This document shows positions 53,096 to 62,560 of a stretch of 64,000 nucleotides of DNA, piece after piece (positions within the stretch are counted from its first letter, which is position 1; every line of letters starts with the position of its first letter). The DNA comes from Flagellimonas olearia. GTDB taxonomy: Bacteria > Bacteroidota > Bacteroidia > Flavobacteriales > Flavobacteriaceae. The position numbers and the translations under genes were made by a program. The stretch is taken from assembly GCF_009184425.1 (NCBI RefSeq), contig NZ_WELG01000002.1, positions 930,001 through 994,000 on the forward strand. Direction: 5' to 3'. Below the pieces are notes generated by a model. It worked only from the letters and a program-made list of their open reading frames with translations, was not told where the DNA came from and ran no database searches.

Positions 53096-53653
53096 ATGCT
53101 TTATCAAACATGGCCTTGGTATGTGTCGGGCCCCCTTATAGCCTTGATTATGGCGCTGCTCATTTTAATGGGCAAACGTTTTGGAATGTCTTCCAACCTA
53201 GAGACGTTTTGTTCCATTGGTGGGGCAGGAAAGTTTTCGGATTACTTCAAAGTGGATATTAAATCCAAACGCTGGAACCTATTGGTGGTTCTGGGCTCCG
53301 TTATTGGAGGATTTTTGGGAGCACATTGGTTGTCGCCCAACCCCGCAGTCGATATTTCACCCAAAACCGTAACCAAACTTCAAGAATTGGGATTTGATAG
53401 TGCTGGAAAAGCCTATTTGCCCACGGAACTTTTTAGTTTGGAATCGTTGTCCGACCCAAAAATTTGGATCATTCTGTTGATTGCAGGTTTTTTGGTGGGC
53501 TTCGGAACCCGTTATGCCGGTGGGTGTACTTCCGGACACGCCATTTCCGGCCTCAGTAATCTGCAACGACCTTCGCTCATAGCAGTCATCGGATTTTTTA
53601 TAGGTGGACTGATCATGGTTCACTTGTTGTTCCCCCTAATTTTTGCATCATGA
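53096..53653 (+). CDS. YeeE/YedE-family transporter, first half
   Basis: The ATG at 53096 is preferred over a TTG at 53087, giving 185 residues with about four or five membrane segments and GTRYAGGCTSGHAISGLS, whose Cys is the hallmark of YeeE/YedE (TsuA) proteins. TsuA imports thiosulfate by passing it along conserved Cys residues. In many bacteria the protein is split into two genes, as here; the second overlaps by 4 bp. It would bring thiosulfate or another sulfur compound in for the rhodaneses. Confidence 0.9.
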   Translation: MLYQTWPWYVSGPLIALIMALLILMGKRFGMSSNLETFCSIGGAGKFSDYFKVDIKSKRWNLLVVLGSVIGGFLGAHWLSPNPAVDISPKTVTKLQELGFDSAGKAYLPTELFSLESLSDPKIWIILLIAGFLVGFGTRYAGGCTSGHAISGLSNLQRPSLIAVIGFFIGGLIMVHLLFPLIFAS

Positions 53654-54063
53654 AGAACTTGGCATATATTTTAATCGGTACTTTTTTGGGAATTGTCCTT
53701 TACAAATCGGAAGCGGCATCATGGTTCCGGATTTATGAAATGTTCCAATTCGATTCTTTTCACATGTATGGGATAATCGGTTCTGCTTTGGCTGTAGGGG
53801 TTATTTTGGTCTTATGGATCAAAAAATCAAAAGTGAAATCCTTTTCAGGAGAACCCATTAGCATACCCGACAAAGAGAAATCCTTTACCCGATATATTGT
53901 GGGAGGAACGCTCTTTGGATTGGGTTGGGCGTTGGCAGGGGCATGCCCTGGACCGATGTATGTTTTGGCGGGTGCCGGTTTTTGGCCCATACTTATAGTT
54001 ATAGTTGGGGCGTTGTTCGGAGCCTTTATCTATGGTGTTTTGAGTGATAAATTGCCACATTGA
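53650..54063 (+). CDS. YeeE/YedE-family transporter, second half
   Basis: This 137-residue protein has about four membrane segments and GGTLFGLGWALAGACPGPMYVLAG, with the conserved Cys of the second YeeE/YedE half. It overlaps the first half by 4 bp, so the two are made together and probably form one transporter. It is the last gene of the sulfur module. Confidence 0.9.
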   Translation: MKNLAYILIGTFLGIVLYKSEAASWFRIYEMFQFDSFHMYGIIGSALAVGVILVLWIKKSKVKSFSGEPISIPDKEKSFTRYIVGGTLFGLGWALAGACPGPMYVLAGAGFWPILIVIVGALFGAFIYGVLSDKLPH

Positions 54064-54164
54064 GGTTGATTTAACGGAATATTTGGGCAAAACAACGAGT
54101 TTGGATGGCATCTCAGAAGTAGGGCTTTAGCTTTGGAGCACCCAAACCTACTTATAGTCCCAAG

Positions 54165-54578
54165 ATGAAGCTTACCGTTTGTATCATAGACGATGATTTA
54201 GTGTCCCAGTTTGCGACACGTTACTGCATACAGCAATCCCAAGGAGATTTTGATATTATTACCTGTGCCAGTGGAGAGGAAGGCCTTTCCGTGTTTCTGG
54301 ACTTGGTAGAGAATAATGGAAGTCTGCCAGATGTGGTCTTTTTGGACTTGGTCATGGAAGGAATGAATGGGTGGACCTTTTTAGAGAATATTCAAAATCT
54401 CTTTAAAGGACATGTACTTCCCAGGGTCTATATACTGTCAGCCTTTTCCAATACGTTGGACAGGACCATTGCCAAGGGGAACCAACTCATTTCAGGGTAT
54501 ATAGACAAGCCACTTTCCCGTTCTTTTTTGGATAAAATCTTACAACAGGAACAAAAGAGGGCTGGTTTTTCCTCCTAG
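54165..54578 (+). CDS. Single-domain response regulator
   Basis: This 137-residue stand-alone receiver domain has the acidic pocket IIDDD near the start, phospho-acceptor Asp61 in VVFLDLVMEGMNGW, and the conserved Lys in GYIDKPLS. No output domain is present, so it works through protein contacts. No kinase gene adjoins it. A -7-like TAGCTTTG lies at 54128-54135. Confidence 0.9.
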   Translation: MKLTVCIIDDDLVSQFATRYCIQQSQGDFDIITCASGEEGLSVFLDLVENNGSLPDVVFLDLVMEGMNGWTFLENIQNLFKGHVLPRVYILSAFSNTLDRTIAKGNQLISGYIDKPLSRSFLDKILQQEQKRAGFSS

Positions 54579-54660
54579 AAACTGTTTGTGCGCTCTTCAT
54601 ATACTAAGACTTTATGTTGAGTAAAGGCCAATTGGTAGTGCAAAGTTTTTCAAAAAAACA

Positions 54661-54668
54661 TATTTTTG
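54661..54668 (+). promoter_or_regulatory. -7 element of the tRNA-Arg gene
   Basis: TATTTTTG matches TAnnTTTG and lies 18 bp before the tRNA. No convincing -33 box was seen. Confidence 0.55.
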
Positions 54669-54686
54669 CAGTCCATTTTCAGGAAT

Positions 54687-54758
54687 GGCCCCGTAGTTCA
54701 ATGGATAGAATAGAAGTTTCCTAAACTTTAGATGCAAGTTCGATTCTTGCCGGGGCTA
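54687..54758 (+). tRNA. tRNA-Arg (anticodon CCT)
   Basis: A cloverleaf folds from GGCCCCG paired with CGGGGCT (first pair G-T), an anticodon arm GAAGT-TTCCTAA-ACTTT giving anticodon CCT, and a T arm GCAAG-TTCGATT-CTTGC. The discriminator is A and CCA is not encoded. It reads the AGG codon. The last 17 tRNA bases plus the following C are repeated 94 bp downstream. Confidence 0.93.
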
Positions 54759-54853
54759 CAAAGTAGCCGCGCAAACACGGAAAGTATGCAAAGCGAAGCT
54801 TTGGAATCGAAGTTTATGCCGTACCCTGATATGGTGATTCTTGCCGGGGCTAC
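54742..54853. repeat. 18-bp direct repeat of the tRNA-Arg 3' end
   Basis: GATTCTTGCCGGGGCTAC occurs at 54742-54759, inside the tRNA, and again at 54836-54853. Such repeats are what site-specific integration into a tRNA gene leaves behind. Only 76 bp lie between the copies, holding a small hairpin (CAAAGC-GAA-GCTTTG) and no gene, so this would be an old scar or an empty double att site. Confidence 0.7.
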
Positions 54854-55162
54854 TTTTTGACTTCTGAATGATTCAATGAATCATTAAATAAATGAAAATC
54901 AGACATTTAGCATTTTTTGATTTTGGAAACAAATACCTTTTTCACGGAAATCATCCCTCAAGAACAAGTATTTGGTTAAAAATCACCTCGCTCAGTAGTA
55001 TTGGTTAGTGGTAAGATTTGGGCTTGCAGCGCGAAACGTGGTTTCGCTCGCTTGTATTAAAGGGGTGTATAAACCCTTAAATGAAATAACCAATTCAATT
55101 CATATGGGATACAATGCGGTCTGTTTGTAGCAATCTTTTATATTCTACTGGATTTGAACTTT
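54760..55162. other. 403-bp gap with no gene between tRNA-Arg and glpF
   Basis: Apart from the second copy of the tRNA 3' end, the stretch holds a hairpin GCGAAAC-GTG-GTTTCGC at 55031-55047 with no T run after it. No reading frame of notable length and no recognisable RNA gene was seen. Confidence 0.6.
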
Positions 55163-55897
55163 TTAGGATAAGATAAGGTGCGCCAAGGCAGCAAGAATGC
55201 TACCAATGATAGGGCCTATTACAGGAATCCATGAGTAACTCCAATCACTTCCATCTTTTTTTCTAATAGGAAGTAGGGTATGAATTAACCTTGGGCCAAG
55301 GTCACGAGCAGGATTTATGGCGTAACCAGTAGTGCCACCAAGAGCAAGGCCTATCACAAATACCAAAAGAGATACGGGTACCGCTCCCAAAGACCCCATT
55401 CCTATAGGGGTCTTCGCGTTGCCTTCACCCAAAAGGGGGTCGCTAAAATAAAAGATTACAAAAATGAGACAAAACGTCCCTATTATTTCACTCAATAAAT
55501 TTGATGACCAATCTCTTATGGCTGGTGCAGTACAGAAGGTGGCTCTTTTGGCATCTGCATCATCTGTCTGGCGATAATGGTTACGGTACATTGCCCACAC
55601 AACAAAACTGCCAAGCATAGCGCCAATCATTTGTGATGTTATATATGTTGGAACGAGTTCCCATGAAAATTTTCCAGCCATGGCCAAGCCAATGGAGACG
55701 GCGGGATTGAGGTGGGCTCCACTATATGGACCTGCAACGACCACACCAATAAATACTGCTAGAGCCCAACCTGTGGTTATTACAATCCATCCACTGTTGT
55801 TTCCTTTGGTATCCTTTAAGACCACATTGGCGACTACACCATTCCCCATCAGAATAAGAAAGAAGGTTCCGATAATTTCGGCTAGATATGCTGTCAT
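55163..55897 (-). CDS. glpF: Glycerol uptake facilitator (MIP/aquaporin family)
   Basis: This 244-residue protein has six membrane segments and two pore loops, GAHLNPAVSIG and GYAINPARDLGPR, each with the NPA motif; the Asp after the second NPAR is typical of glyceroporins. It lets glycerol diffuse into the cell. It is the last gene of a glpD-glpK-glpF operon, 11 bp after glpK. Confidence 0.94.
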   Translation of the reverse strand: MTAYLAEIIGTFFLILMGNGVVANVVLKDTKGNNSGWIVITTGWALAVFIGVVVAGPYSGAHLNPAVSIGLAMAGKFSWELVPTYITSQMIGAMLGSFVVWAMYRNHYRQTDDADAKRATFCTAPAIRDWSSNLLSEIIGTFCLIFVIFYFSDPLLGEGNAKTPIGMGSLGAVPVSLLVFVIGLALGGTTGYAINPARDLGPRLIHTLLPIRKKDGSDWSYSWIPVIGPIIGSILAALAHLILS

Positions 55898-55908
55898 TTG
55901 GTTATGAT

Positions 55909-57402
55909 TTAATTATGATTAGACCAATTACTTGTAGTATCAATGGCTTTGTGCCATTGGCAGATACTTTTTTCCAATGGAAAATCACCATTTGGTTTGT
56001 ATTCGGTTTTTACTTTCCATTGTCTTTTGATTTGTTCCACATCACTCCATATACCAATGCCAAGTCCTGCCAAGTAAGCTGCTCCCAATGCCGTAATCTC
56101 CGTAGTTTCCGGTTTGACTATACCGGATTGAAGCACATCGGATTGGAACTGCATCAAAAAATTGTTGGTAGTGGCCCCACCATCAACCCTTAACTCTTTG
56201 ATTTCAATATCCGCATCTGCTTCCATGGCCTTGAGTACATCATAGGTTTGAAAGGCAATGCTCTCCAGAGCTGCTCGGGCAATGTGCCCTGCAGTGGTTC
56301 CTCGGGTAATGCCCACAATGGTTCCACGAGCATGTTGGTTCCAGTGAGGGGCTCCCAACCCGGTAAATGCGGGAACAAAACTTACCCCGCCATTATCATC
56401 GGTACTGTTTATTAGTTCTTCGATTTCTGGTGCGGAATGAATAATACCAAGTCCATCCCGTAACCATTGTACAACCGCCCCGGCAATAAAAATGCTGCCT
56501 TCCAAAGCGTAAACCACCTCATCACCAATCTTCCATGCTAGTGTGGTGAGCAATTTGTTTTTGGAAATAATGGGCTTGCTTCCAATATTCATGAGCATGA
56601 AACAACCGGTGCCATACGTATTCTTTACCATTCCTGGTTCTGTGCACATTTGCCCGAATAAAGCGGCATGTTGGTCCCCTGCAATTCCTGTAATAGGGAT
56701 TTTCTTTGCAAATATAGCCCCTGATGTTGTGGCCAAGTCCCCGCTGGAATCACATACTTCTGGCAACATTTTTTTTGGTATGCCAAAAAGTTCTAATAAC
56801 TCATCGTCCCAAGAGAGCGTATGGATATTATATAAAAGATATCTTGAAGCGTTGGTACTATCCGTAATGTGCTTTTCGCCTTCTGAAAGGTTCCATATCA
56901 ACCACGAATCAACTGTTCCGAGAGCCAATTGACCTGCTTCAGCCTTTTCACGTGCGCCTTCCACATTGTCTAGTATCCAACGGACCTTGGTTGCGACAAA
57001 ATAGGCATCGATGACCAAGCCTGTTTTTTCGCGGATCATCGGCTCATGACCTTGGGCAATGAGTTCATCACAATAGTCAGAGGTGCGCCTATCTTGCCAA
57101 ACTATGGCATTGTAGACGGGTTCCCCCGTTTCTTTATCCCAAACCACGGTGGTTTCCCTTTGGTTTGTGATGCCTATTGCAGCTATATCATCTGATTTTA
57201 ATTTGGACATTGAAACCGCTTCGGCGGCAACCCCAATTTGGGAAGACAAAATCTCATTGGCATCATGCTCGACCCATCCCGGTTTTGGAAATAGTTGCCT
57301 AAACTCTTTTTGGGCTATGTTGATGGCCTTTCCGTTCTGATCAAAAATCAAAGCGCGGGAACTAGTGGTGCCTTGGTCAAGGGCAAGAATATATTTTGAC
57401 AT
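55909..57402 (-). CDS. glpK: Glycerol kinase
   Basis: This 497-residue FGGY kinase starts with [17 protein letters not shown] and has [12 protein letters not shown], the glycerol-site [12 protein letters not shown] and VWQDRRT, and [10 protein letters not shown]. Length and order match glycerol kinases, which make sn-glycerol 3-phosphate from glycerol and ATP. It lies 20 bp after glpD. Confidence 0.97.
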   Translation of the reverse strand: MSKYILALDQGTTSSRALIFDQNGKAINIAQKEFRQLFPKPGWVEHDANEILSSQIGVAAEAVSMSKLKSDDIAAIGITNQRETTVVWDKETGEPVYNAIVWQDRRTSDYCDELIAQGHEPMIREKTGLVIDAYFVATKVRWILDNVEGAREKAEAGQLALGTVDSWLIWNLSEGEKHITDSTNASRYLLYNIHTLSWDDELLELFGIPKKMLPEVCDSSGDLATTSGAIFAKKIPITGIAGDQHAALFGQMCTEPGMVKNTYGTGCFMLMNIGSKPIISKNKLLTTLAWKIGDEVVYALEGSIFIAGAVVQWLRDGLGIIHSAPEIEELINSTDDNGGVSFVPAFTGLGAPHWNQHARGTIVGITRGTTAGHIARAALESIAFQTYDVLKAMEADADIEIKELRVDGGATTNNFLMQFQSDVLQSGIVKPETTEITALGAAYLAGLGIGIWSDVEQIKRQWKVKTEYKPNGDFPLEKSICQWHKAIDTTSNWSNHN

Positions 57403-57422
57403 GTTGGTTATTATTTTTTGTT

Positions 57423-59063
57423 TTATTCTATCTTTTGTAATTCACCGGATATTAATACCTCGCCCAATAATGGATTGACAAGGTAATTTTTTGCGATGTT
57501 CTGAAAATCTTTTATCTGAGTATTTATCCATTCCTGATCTTTACCCATTTCTCCAGCCATAATTTCCGCTACTTTTGGAGCCAGTTCAATAGCCGCTCTG
57601 GCGTTCAGGAATAGAATGCGCAATCGGCGAGCCAGTATGTCGTCAACCGTACGGGCCATTTCATGGCGGACCGCCCAGATTACCTCGGCAACGGTAAACG
57701 GAAATTTAGGATGGAGCGGGTGGTTCCAATCAGGATGGTCTTTTTTAAGCTGAGCAATCCCTATGGCATCTGCCCCATAAAACTCAAGCGCTCCGTCAGC
57801 TATCTTCCCTGTTGTATATCCATGGATTTTTAAGGTCTGTGTTTGACATGGGCCAGCTGATAAACTACCAACTTCTATAGCTTGGTCCACCGTATCTTCT
57901 GCCATCTTCCTATAGGTGGTCCATTTGCCTCCCGTAATGGTGATTAATTTGGATGCGGTGACTTTAAGCTTATGGTCCCTGGATATTTCTTTGGTGCCCA
58001 CTTCCTTGTTTTCAGGTAGTACGAGAGGTCTGAGACCTACGAATACACTTAGTACATCTTTTTCCTTAGGGACTATTTTCAGATAATCTTTTAAGGTATC
58101 CAAAATGAAATTTATTTCTTGCTTCAAGGGTTTTGGCTCCAGTTGATGACGATCTAATGGTGTATCGGTAGTGCCTACTAAAAGATGATTATGCCATGGA
58201 ACGGCGAAAAGTACCCGACCGTCAGTGGTGGCTGGGATCATAAGTGCGTGCTCGCTATCGAGGAAGGATTTGGGTAAAACCAAATGAATTCCTTGGCTTA
58301 CCTTTAATAATGTATTGGCATCCGGATTGTCCATTTTAAGGATATCATCTACAAAGACCCCAGTAGCATTGATGACCACTTTTGCTTGGACACTATAGGT
58401 TTTTCCTGTTTCCATATCAGTTACCTGCACTCCGGTCACTTTGCCATTGAAATCTTTATTCAACTCATTTACCTTCATGTAATTAAGTAGATTCCCTCCT
58501 TGTTCAATACTGGTCTGGGCCAAGTTGATGGCCAAACGGGCATCATCGAACTGGCCATCAAAATATTGCACACCTCCGTTAAGCTTATTAGGACTTAAAT
58601 TGCTCATCTGCCTAAGTACAGTAATGCGTTTTAGCAAGGATGTATTTCCCATTCTGAATTTTTGAGCCATCCAGTCATAGATTTTCAACCCTATGCCATA
58701 GAAATATTTTTCCCACCAGCGATAGCTTGGAATGATAAAGGAGAGAGAATTGACCAAATGAGGTGCATTTTCTAGCATTATACCTCTTTCCCTCAACGCC
58801 TCAAAAACCAATTTAATGTTTCCTTGGGCCAAATAACGTACGCCTCCATGCACCAATTTGGTGCTTCGGCTAGAGGTTCCTTTGGCAAAATCGGATTGTT
58901 CAAAAAGCATGGTCTTTAATCCGCGTGAACTGGCATCCAATGCCACACCCAGTCCTGTGGCTCCACCACCAATGATCAGAATGTCCCAAACTTCATGTTC
59001 TGTTTCTATTTTATGTAACAACCGCTCGCGGCTAAAAAGAGTTTCTTTTTGTTCTTTTTTCAT
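57423..59063 (-). CDS. glpD: Glycerol-3-phosphate dehydrogenase (FAD, quinone-linked)
   Basis: The ATG at 59063 is chosen because the predicted -7 element (59094-59087) lies upstream of it and an earlier frame start at 59120 would precede the promoter. The 546-residue protein has the FAD motif [19 protein letters not shown] and [18 protein letters not shown], plus the C-terminal domain with [15 protein letters not shown]. It oxidises glycerol 3-phosphate to dihydroxyacetone phosphate at the membrane, and is the first gene of the glycerol operon. Confidence 0.96.
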   Translation of the reverse strand: MKKEQKETLFSRERLLHKIETEHEVWDILIIGGGATGLGVALDASSRGLKTMLFEQSDFAKGTSSRSTKLVHGGVRYLAQGNIKLVFEALRERGIMLENAPHLVNSLSFIIPSYRWWEKYFYGIGLKIYDWMAQKFRMGNTSLLKRITVLRQMSNLSPNKLNGGVQYFDGQFDDARLAINLAQTSIEQGGNLLNYMKVNELNKDFNGKVTGVQVTDMETGKTYSVQAKVVINATGVFVDDILKMDNPDANTLLKVSQGIHLVLPKSFLDSEHALMIPATTDGRVLFAVPWHNHLLVGTTDTPLDRHQLEPKPLKQEINFILDTLKDYLKIVPKEKDVLSVFVGLRPLVLPENKEVGTKEISRDHKLKVTASKLITITGGKWTTYRKMAEDTVDQAIEVGSLSAGPCQTQTLKIHGYTTGKIADGALEFYGADAIGIAQLKKDHPDWNHPLHPKFPFTVAEVIWAVRHEMARTVDDILARRLRILFLNARAAIELAPKVAEIMAGEMGKDQEWINTQIKDFQNIAKNYLVNPLLGEVLISGELQKIE

Positions 59064-59086
59064 GTATAATTGGAAATAAAACGAAG

Positions 59087-59094
59087 CAAATATA
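59087..59094 (-). promoter_or_regulatory. -7 element of the glpDKF operon
   Basis: Read on the minus strand the bases are TATATTTG, a match to TAnnTTTG. The start codon of glpD follows about 17 bases after the expected start of transcription. Confidence 0.65.
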
Positions 59095-59158
59095 ACACAA
59101 ATACAATGCTTACATAACATAAAGACAAAAAAAAGTTCTATAAAATGTCAAAATGGTA

Positions 59159-59187
59159 TTTGTTTTTATTTTTTTTTGTTACTTTCG
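59159..59187 (+). promoter_or_regulatory. Candidate promoter of the second susC gene
   Basis: TTTG at 59159-59162, 17 bp, then TACTTTCG at 59180-59187 (one mismatch from TAnnTTTG). The leader would be about 55 bases to the ATG at 59249. Confidence 0.5.
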
Positions 59188-59248
59188 TAATTGTTAAAAT
59201 TGTATTGCTTTTAAAAACCAACTACTAAAACTAAATTTTAGGAATCCA

Positions 59249-62200
59249 ATGAAAAAAAGTTATGTGTATGTGCTTCTTTGCAGTTTGCTCTCTTTCTCTG
59301 CTTGGTCACAGGATACTATGATCAAGGGGGCGATCACCGATCAAGGGGGCGTTCCTCTTCCAGGGGCGTCAATTGTTGAAAAAGGAACCTCCAATGGTGT
59401 CGTTTCCGATTTTGACGGACAATTTGGCCTAACTCCTTCCAAGAATCAAGTGGTTCTTGTAATTTCTTATGTGGGATATACGACCTTGGAAGTTTCCGCT
59501 AGGGCGGGGTCTTTTCAAGAAATTGTCATGGAGGAGGATGCCAGTGAACTCGACGAAGTCGTTGTAACGGCCCTTAATATTACCCGTGAGGAAAAATCAT
59601 TGGGTTATGCCGTTGCCAAAGTTGAAGGTGAGGAAATGACCAAATCCGTAGCGGGAAACTGGTTGAACAGTATGTCAGGAAAAGTCCCGGGGCTCTTTTT
59701 TGCCCAAGCGGGATCTGGTCCCAGTGGTTCCATCCGAGTGACACTTAGAGGGGATCAGTCCCTAAATTATGGCAGCAATGAGGCGCTTATTGTTGTTGAT
59801 GGTGTTCCCATAAGTTCTGGTATGACTGCCACACGTGCAGTGAGTAACTATGCCCAGGCCGATGCACCGGTGGATTTTGGCGATGGTTTGAGTGATATCA
59901 ATCCAGAGGATATTGAATCTGTATCGGTCCTTAAAGGCCCTGCGGCGGCAGCTCTGTACGGTTCCAGGGCAGCGAATGGAGCTATCATGATTACGACAAA
60001 ATCTGGTAAAAAAGGTAAGGGGCTTGGTGTTACCGTGAACACCACGGTGAGTTTTGAACAGGCTGGTTTCTTTCCTGATTTTCAAACGGAATACGGGAAC
60101 GGTTCAGATATGGGGGAACAGCCTTATTCCCTTTGGGAACTGACTGAAGATATGGCTCCTGATGGTGTGGCGACGAATAGGCATTACTCCAGATATACTT
60201 TTGGGGAGCGTTTCGATGCAAATAAAATGCGCTACTTATATGCTTCCAAAAACTGGGAGACTGGAACATTTTCAAAATTACCCTGGGTATATCAAGATGA
60301 TTGGTACACTGGCTTGTTTCGAACTGGGGTAACCACGATCAACACGGTAAGTATCAATGGGAACAATGGTGAGGGAACCTCAAGTAGGCTCTCCATAACC
60401 GATTATAAAAATGATTGGATAATGCCCAACACAGGGTTCAACCGTCAATCAGTGTCCCTAACGTTCAATACACCAATCAATGACTGGATTTCCTTGAATT
60501 CCAAAGTGAACTATTATCGTAAGAAAAGTGATAACATGCCAGGAGGAGGTTATGATGAATCCAATCCTATGTATGCCTTGATATGGGGCTTTAATGTAAA
60601 CAGTATGGATGATTGGAAAAACGAATATTTTGAAGGTAGGTACAACTTCTTGAATTGGTCCGCGCAAGGGGAAAATGGAGAGGGGTTGGTATTTCCTTCT
60701 GCAAATTCATACAACCCGTATCGAACTTTATATGAGGCTCTAAGTGCTCACGACAAGAACAGGGTTTTTGGGAACATCGGACTGAACTTTGACCTTGGCC
60801 ATGGTTTGTCTTTGGATTTGCGTTCAGGCCTGGATTGGTCCACGGAATTTAGAACACAAAGAAGGCCCTTTTATACAACGGATTACCAAAATGGCTTTTA
60901 TAGGGAACAGACGGTACGTTATTTGGAGAACAATAACGACTTTATGTTGCGTTACGAAAACAATGATATAGCCGATGGTCGATTTACGCTCTCCACATTT
61001 GTGGGTGGAAACAATAGGGTAAATGAATATTACAACAGTAGGATTACCTTGGAGCAATTGGGCGAGGAAGGCATCTATCATTCCACTAACTTGCCAACGG
61101 GAGTCAATCCGGACAATTATAACTATAGAAGCAAGAAGATTGTGAACAGTTTGTACGGAATGTTGTCATTGGGCTGGGACGACACCTACTTTTTGGATGT
61201 TACCGCACGTAACGACTGGTCCAGTACGCTTGCTAGTAGCAACTGGTCATTCTTTTATCCTTCCGTTGCGGCAAGCGTCCTTCTTGACAAAGTATTTGAT
61301 TTCCAGACCAACGTTCCATGGGTTGATTTTACCAAACTGCGTTTTTCATGGGCCAACGTAGGTAATGATACGGGTGCGTATTCATTGTCACAACCTTATG
61401 GGAATACTTCGTTTCCAGGAGGTTATGTGCTTCCCGGAACCATTAGGAATCCGTTGATCAAACCAGAGAATATTGAAAGTTGGGAAGTAGGTTTGGAGGC
61501 TAAATTCTTCAAAAATCGATTGTCATTTGATATCACCAAATACTACTCTTCAACTACCGATCAAATCGTGTCGGTGAACGTAGATCAAATTACCGGGGCA
61601 ACAGGTAGGATAGTCAATGCGGGAGAAATTACCAACGAAGGAATTGAGATTGCTGCTAGGTTTGTTCCAATACGGACGAAGGATTTTGAATGGTCATTTG
61701 ATGCCAATTGGTCCAAGAACAATAACACCTTGGTAAGCTTACAAGAAGGCTGGGATCCAGATGAACCCCTGCAGACTGATATGGGCACGACCATTGGTGG
61801 TAGAGTCTATGTTTATTCCTATTTAGGTGGGGAAATGCACAACATTTATGGTCGTGGATTCCAGAGAGCGCCCGAAGGTGCTACCTATATTGATGAAAAT
61901 GGAGAGACGGTTGATGCTTCAGGAATGCATATAGTAAACTCCCAAGGATATCCCGTACTGGATGAGTCACCTGACCGTGAGATTGCGAAGGTAAATCCAG
62001 ATTGGAGAGGGGGTATGACCCAGCGTTTTAGATATAAGAACCTCTCCCTATCTGCGGCATTTTCTGCACAAATGGGCGGAAGTGCTTATTCCGTGACCAA
62101 TTTTGCCCTCTCGTATCAAGGAAAGCTTAAGAATTCCTTGGAAGGTCGTTATGATGGATTGGTCCACGAAGGGGTAAATGCAGTGGAAAATACGGATGGT

Positions 62201-62551
62201 AGCATAACCTATACCAAGAATACCACGGTGACAGAAAACATCCAAACCTACTATAATGCCTATATCTGGAATAGGAACAATACGGAGATGAATACTTTCA
62301 GCACGGACTTCTTAAAGTTGAGGGAACTACGATTGGATTATCAAATGCCGCGTAAGGTAATGGAAAGTACAGGCATCTTTCAAGACATGAGTTTTGGGGT
62401 TTTTGCCACCAATGTGTTCTGTTTGACAGATTTCCCACAGTATGATCCCGAAACGGGAATGTTGAACGGTTCGAATATCATGATGGGTATCGAGTCTGTG
62501 ACCTTCCCGATGACCCGTACATACGGTCTAAATGTTAAACTTTCATTCTAA
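59249..62551 (+). CDS. SusC/RagA-type TonB-linked outer-membrane transporter (second pair)
   Basis: This 1100-residue protein has a signal peptide (about 1-20, AWSQ), a CarboxypepD_reg-like domain (IKGAITDQGGVPLPGASIVE), LDEVVVTALNI, a plug with LIVVDGVPISSG and LKGPAAAALYGSRAANGAI ending TTKSGKKG, and a large barrel ending in an aromatic strand (NVKLSF). It is the channel of a SusCD importer. It is divergent from the glycerol operon, which could mean a glycerol-containing substrate, but the genes that would show this lie beyond the window. Confidence 0.95.
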   Translation: MKKSYVYVLLCSLLSFSAWSQDTMIKGAITDQGGVPLPGASIVEKGTSNGVVSDFDGQFGLTPSKNQVVLVISYVGYTTLEVSARAGSFQEIVMEEDASELDEVVVTALNITREEKSLGYAVAKVEGEEMTKSVAGNWLNSMSGKVPGLFFAQAGSGPSGSIRVTLRGDQSLNYGSNEALIVVDGVPISSGMTATRAVSNYAQADAPVDFGDGLSDINPEDIESVSVLKGPAAAALYGSRAANGAIMITTKSGKKGKGLGVTVNTTVSFEQAGFFPDFQTEYGNGSDMGEQPYSLWELTEDMAPDGVATNRHYSRYTFGERFDANKMRYLYASKNWETGTFSKLPWVYQDDWYTGLFRTGVTTINTVSINGNNGEGTSSRLSITDYKNDWIMPNTGFNRQSVSLTFNTPINDWISLNSKVNYYRKKSDNMPGGGYDESNPMYALIWGFNVNSMDDWKNEYFEGRYNFLNWSAQGENGEGLVFPSANSYNPYRTLYEALSAHDKNRVFGNIGLNFDLGHGLSLDLRSGLDWSTEFRTQRRPFYTTDYQNGFYREQTVRYLENNNDFMLRYENNDIADGRFTLSTFVGGNNRVNEYYNSRITLEQLGEEGIYHSTNLPTGVNPDNYNYRSKKIVNSLYGMLSLGWDDTYFLDVTARNDWSSTLASSNWSFFYPSVAASVLLDKVFDFQTNVPWVDFTKLRFSWANVGNDTGAYSLSQPYGNTSFPGGYVLPGTIRNPLIKPENIESWEVGLEAKFFKNRLSFDITKYYSSTTDQIVSVNVDQITGATGRIVNAGEITNEGIEIAARFVPIRTKDFEWSFDANWSKNNNTLVSLQEGWDPDEPLQTDMGTTIGGRVYVYSYLGGEMHNIYGRGFQRAPEGATYIDENGETVDASGMHIVNSQGYPVLDESPDREIAKVNPDWRGGMTQRFRYKNLSLSAAFSAQMGGSAYSVTNFALSYQGKLKNSLEGRYDGLVHEGVNAVENTDGSITYTKNTTVTENIQTYYNAYIWNRNNTEMNTFSTDFLKLRELRLDYQMPRKVMESTGIFQDMSFGVFATNVFCLTDFPQYDPETGMLNGSNIMMGIESVTFPMTRTYGLNVKLSF

Positions 62552-62560
62552 CCATAAAGC

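Noticed and set aside
55031..55047. Terminator at the hairpin GCGAAAC-GTG-GTTTCGC
   Set aside because: No T run follows on either strand; it is kept only as a note within the gap.
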